The position numbers were made by a program, and so were the translations under genes. The notes under the pieces were generated by a model. That model saw nothing but the letters and a program-made list of their open reading frames with translations. It ran no database searches and was not told where the DNA came from. This document shows positions 25,127-26,802 of a stretch of DNA of 26,802 nt, piece after piece. This stretch comes from Halocafeteria seosinensis (taxonomy: Eukaryota > Sar > Bigyra > Bicosoecida), in the NCBI GenBank assembly GCA_001687465.1, contig LVLI01000028.1, forward strand, positions 1-26,802, given 5' to 3'. How positions within the stretch are numbered: position 1 is the stretch's first letter; each line of letters opens with the position of its first letter.

Positions 25127-26734
25127 ATGGCTGTAGCTCAGATTATAAATGATCAAACTAGCCAAATCTACAAACATCTAATACCTACAAAACATTCCTC
25201 ACATATTTCTAATATTACGGTGGCTTCAAATGATGCTCCACAAGCTATAAAAGACAGTTCTGATTATGTCTGTGATGGAGCTTCTGACCAAGTACAAATT
25301 AATCAAGCTATTCAAAACTCTAGTGATGGTGATAGAATTTTATTGTCTCAAGGTGAGTTTATAATTGATGACCAAATTCAAATAAATAGCTCTGTTAGTT
25401 TTCTGGGTATTAATCGAGAGGATACTACAATTAAAGTAGATGATAACGCAACCAGTGCAAATCAATGGATAGATGTAACTGCAAGTGGTCTACTAATTCA
25501 AGATATGAAACTAGATGGCAATAATTCAAACCGTGGAGTTGATAATATTGACGATATTCTGATCCGGTTTAATGGTGTTAATTATTCCGTGGTTCATAGA
25601 TTGCAACTTTTTTCAACTTCTTCTTATGAAATTTATGTCGATAACTGTAGTCATTTAATGCTGACCGAATTATATGTTGACAATACTGATTCTCAAAAAG
25701 GTTCAGCGGTTTATTTTACAAATTTAAATGATACCGCTGATGTCTCTTTAACTCACAGCTTTTTTGAAATGCTAAATCACACCTGTATTGAGACCAATAC
25801 GGTTAACTCCCTGACCATAGATAATTGTAAGGTCCACAATGGGAATCGTGGTGTTTCGGCTGGTATTGCTGACTCTAATATTATCGTTAGTAACTGTGTT
25901 TTCGATGGATGTACCAACATTCATTACCCAGCTAATAGAGGAGTGTTTACGAATAATAAATTTTCAAACACTGATGGAGGAATCACGATTCTTAACAATT
26001 CTGGAAACGGAAACAATAACTATATTGATGGTTTATATTCTGAAAATGATAGCAGTGTGACAGGAGTTGTTCATATTGACGGAGGCTCTGATAATTCGGT
26101 ATACGATGTTGAGATCATTTCTCCAAATTGTCCGGCTATTGTGGTTGACCACAATAATGGTGATGGCGACCCTACTAATTTTAATTGTAACAATATTAAG
26201 GTTGGAAATACTAGTAATCCAGCATTAAACCTTCAAAACTTGACTACGGGTAATTTATCAGGACTTTTATACCTTCAGGCTAGTGATAGCACGGCTGTTT
26301 CCATTCAAAACAGTTCAGGACTAAATTTTGATAACTTCGTTTTTGAAGAAATTAAAAAGGGTTTTAATGTGGATAGCATAACTAACAGTTCTTTTTCTGG
26401 TATTGACATTGTTGATTGTACTCAAGGGGGTTTTGACATTCAAAATAACTCATCCGGCAATCAATTTAGTGAGGTCAAAATTCGGGAAGCTCAAAGAGGC
26501 TTTTTCTTGACTGGTACAGCAAATGAGAACACTTTTAGCCAAATTACTATGACAGGTTGTACAGATAATTGTATTAAAAATAACGGAAATAATAATAGCT
26601 TTTCAGGTATATATTGTTACGATACTGGCAGTGGTACACCAGACAATAATGTAGCTATATTAAGTGACGGAGCTAATGGAGCGAATATTTGGCGTGATAT
26701 TACTATTCAACAAATTAATTCTTCTTATGATTAG
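25127..26734 (+). CDS. Right-handed parallel beta-helix (pectate-lyase-like) protein, cut by the telomere
   Basis: The protein begins with a short N-terminal segment, then SDYVCDGASDQVQINQAIQ followed by GDRILLSQGEF and SVSFLGINREDTTIKV. This is the standard opening of Pectate_lyase_3-type beta-helix proteins ('DG..Dq..in.Ai......v.l..G.f......i...v.l.G...'). About 20 loosely repeated rungs with Asn/Ser/Asp turns and NCxF/DCTQGG-type strands fill the rest. In viruses such proteins form trimeric spikes or fibres that bind or cut surface polysaccharide. The reading frame has no stop of its own: the last codon GAT and the TAG stop use bases of the first telomere unit, so the natural C-terminus is probably missing. 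Confidence 0.8.
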   Translation: MAVAQIINDQTSQIYKHLIPTKHSSHISNITVASNDAPQAIKDSSDYVCDGASDQVQINQAIQNSSDGDRILLSQGEFIIDDQIQINSSVSFLGINREDTTIKVDDNATSANQWIDVTASGLLIQDMKLDGNNSNRGVDNIDDILIRFNGVNYSVVHRLQLFSTSSYEIYVDNCSHLMLTELYVDNTDSQKGSAVYFTNLNDTADVSLTHSFFEMLNHTCIETNTVNSLTIDNCKVHNGNRGVSAGIADSNIIVSNCVFDGCTNIHYPANRGVFTNNKFSNTDGGITILNNSGNGNNNYIDGLYSENDSSVTGVVHIDGGSDNSVYDVEIISPNCPAIVVDHNNGDGDPTNFNCNNIKVGNTSNPALNLQNLTTGNLSGLLYLQASDSTAVSIQNSSGLNFDNFVFEEIKKGFNVDSITNSSFSGIDIVDCTQGGFDIQNNSSGNQFSEVKIREAQRGFFLTGTANENTFSQITMTGCTDNCIKNNGNNNSFSGIYCYDTGSGTPDNNVAILSDGANGANIWRDITIQQINSSYD

Positions 26735-26802
26735 GGTTAGGGTTAGGGTTAGGGTTAGGGTTAGGGTTAGGGTTAGGGTTAGGGTTAGGGTTAGGGTTAG
26801 GG
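26731..26802 (+). repeat. Telomere, twelve perfect TTAGGG units
   Basis: Exactly 72 bases of TTAGGG with no variant unit, with the G-rich strand toward the end of the sequence as for a right chromosome arm. There is no subtelomeric transition: the repeat starts directly in viral coding sequence, after TATGA. TTAGGG is the telomere repeat of animals, many fungi, stramenopiles and amoebozoans, so it does not fix the host. Confidence 0.95.

Larger units (their letters stand above)
14797..26730. mobile_element. Endogenous Polinton-like virus / virophage-type segment, truncated
   Basis: About 12 kb of AT-rich, intronless, tightly packed genes with the morphogenesis and replication core of Preplasmiviricota: SF3 helicase, double-jelly-roll capsid protein, penton-like protein and FtsK/HerA packaging ATPase. 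A shared promoter octamer and shared hairpin terminators run across the segment. Integrase, maturation protease, DNA polymerase and terminal inverted repeats are not seen. The left end lies in the helicase/primase gene and the right end in the beta-helix gene at the telomere, so both ends seem lost. Confidence 0.8.

Noticed and set aside
14797-26730. A complete, autonomous Polinton or virophage
   Set aside because: Integrase, protease, polymerase and terminal repeats are absent, and both terminal genes are cut.
14797-26802. A free linear virus whose genome end carries TTAGGG repeats, as in some herpesviruses
   Set aside because: The left side passes into subtelomeric host repeats with no TTAGGG or CCCTAA, and the repeat begins inside a gene, so a capped chromosome break fits better. 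It is not fully excluded.
1-26802. CRISPR array, tRNA or rRNA genes
   Set aside because: No regular spacer-repeat pattern, tRNA cloverleaf or rRNA sequence was seen on either strand.

Overview
The window is the right-hand end of a nuclear chromosome (or large linear contig) of a microbial eukaryote. It ends in exactly twelve TTAGGG repeats (26731-26802), with the G-rich strand running 5' to 3' toward the end. A spliced gene with GTAAGT...CAG introns, a Crinkler/RHS-type P-loop NTPase, a tyrosine-recombinase element, a DDE transposase fragment, long microsatellites and many decayed repeats all fit a repeat-rich subtelomere of a protist, oomycete-like or fungus-like host. I cannot name the species.

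Region 1 (1 to about 14,790) has mixed, roughly balanced base composition and is subtelomeric host DNA. It holds, in order: the C-terminal part of a DDE transposase running off the left edge (minus strand); decayed coding pieces; a three-exon Crinkler/RHS-like NTPase gene (3260-5940, plus) between two blocks that occur in opposite orientation on its two sides; a family of broken repeats (6.0-8.1 kb); a Crypton-like tyrosine recombinase in three frame-broken segments (8.9-11.1 kb, minus); and a 3.3 kb element with 160-185 bp terminal inverted repeats (11,357-14,677) whose interior I do not recognise.

Region 2 (about 14,797 to 26,730) is sharply different: AT-rich, intronless, densely packed, with small genes on both strands. 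It carries the hallmark set of a Polinton-like virus / virophage-type dsDNA virus (Preplasmiviricota): an SF3 (D5-like) helicase, a double-jelly-roll major capsid protein, a penton-like minor capsid protein and an FtsK/HerA (A32-like) packaging ATPase. Around these are a RING-finger protein, a class 3 lipase, a parallel beta-helix (spike-like) protein and several small or orphan proteins, two of them below 60 residues. Most genes have the octamer TATATAGA ending 0-4 bases before the ATG, and gene clusters end in perfect hairpins of 9-11 bp.

The viral segment appears cut at both ends. On the left the helicase lacks the usual N-terminal primase part and the promoter motif. On the right the beta-helix gene runs straight into the telomere, and its stop codon is supplied by the first TTAGGG unit. 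No integrase, protease, DNA polymerase or viral terminal repeat is visible. The simplest reading is an endogenous Polinton-like virus fragment at a chromosome end that was broken and capped by telomere addition. Most viral reading frames are still open, so the insertion looks recent or maintained.
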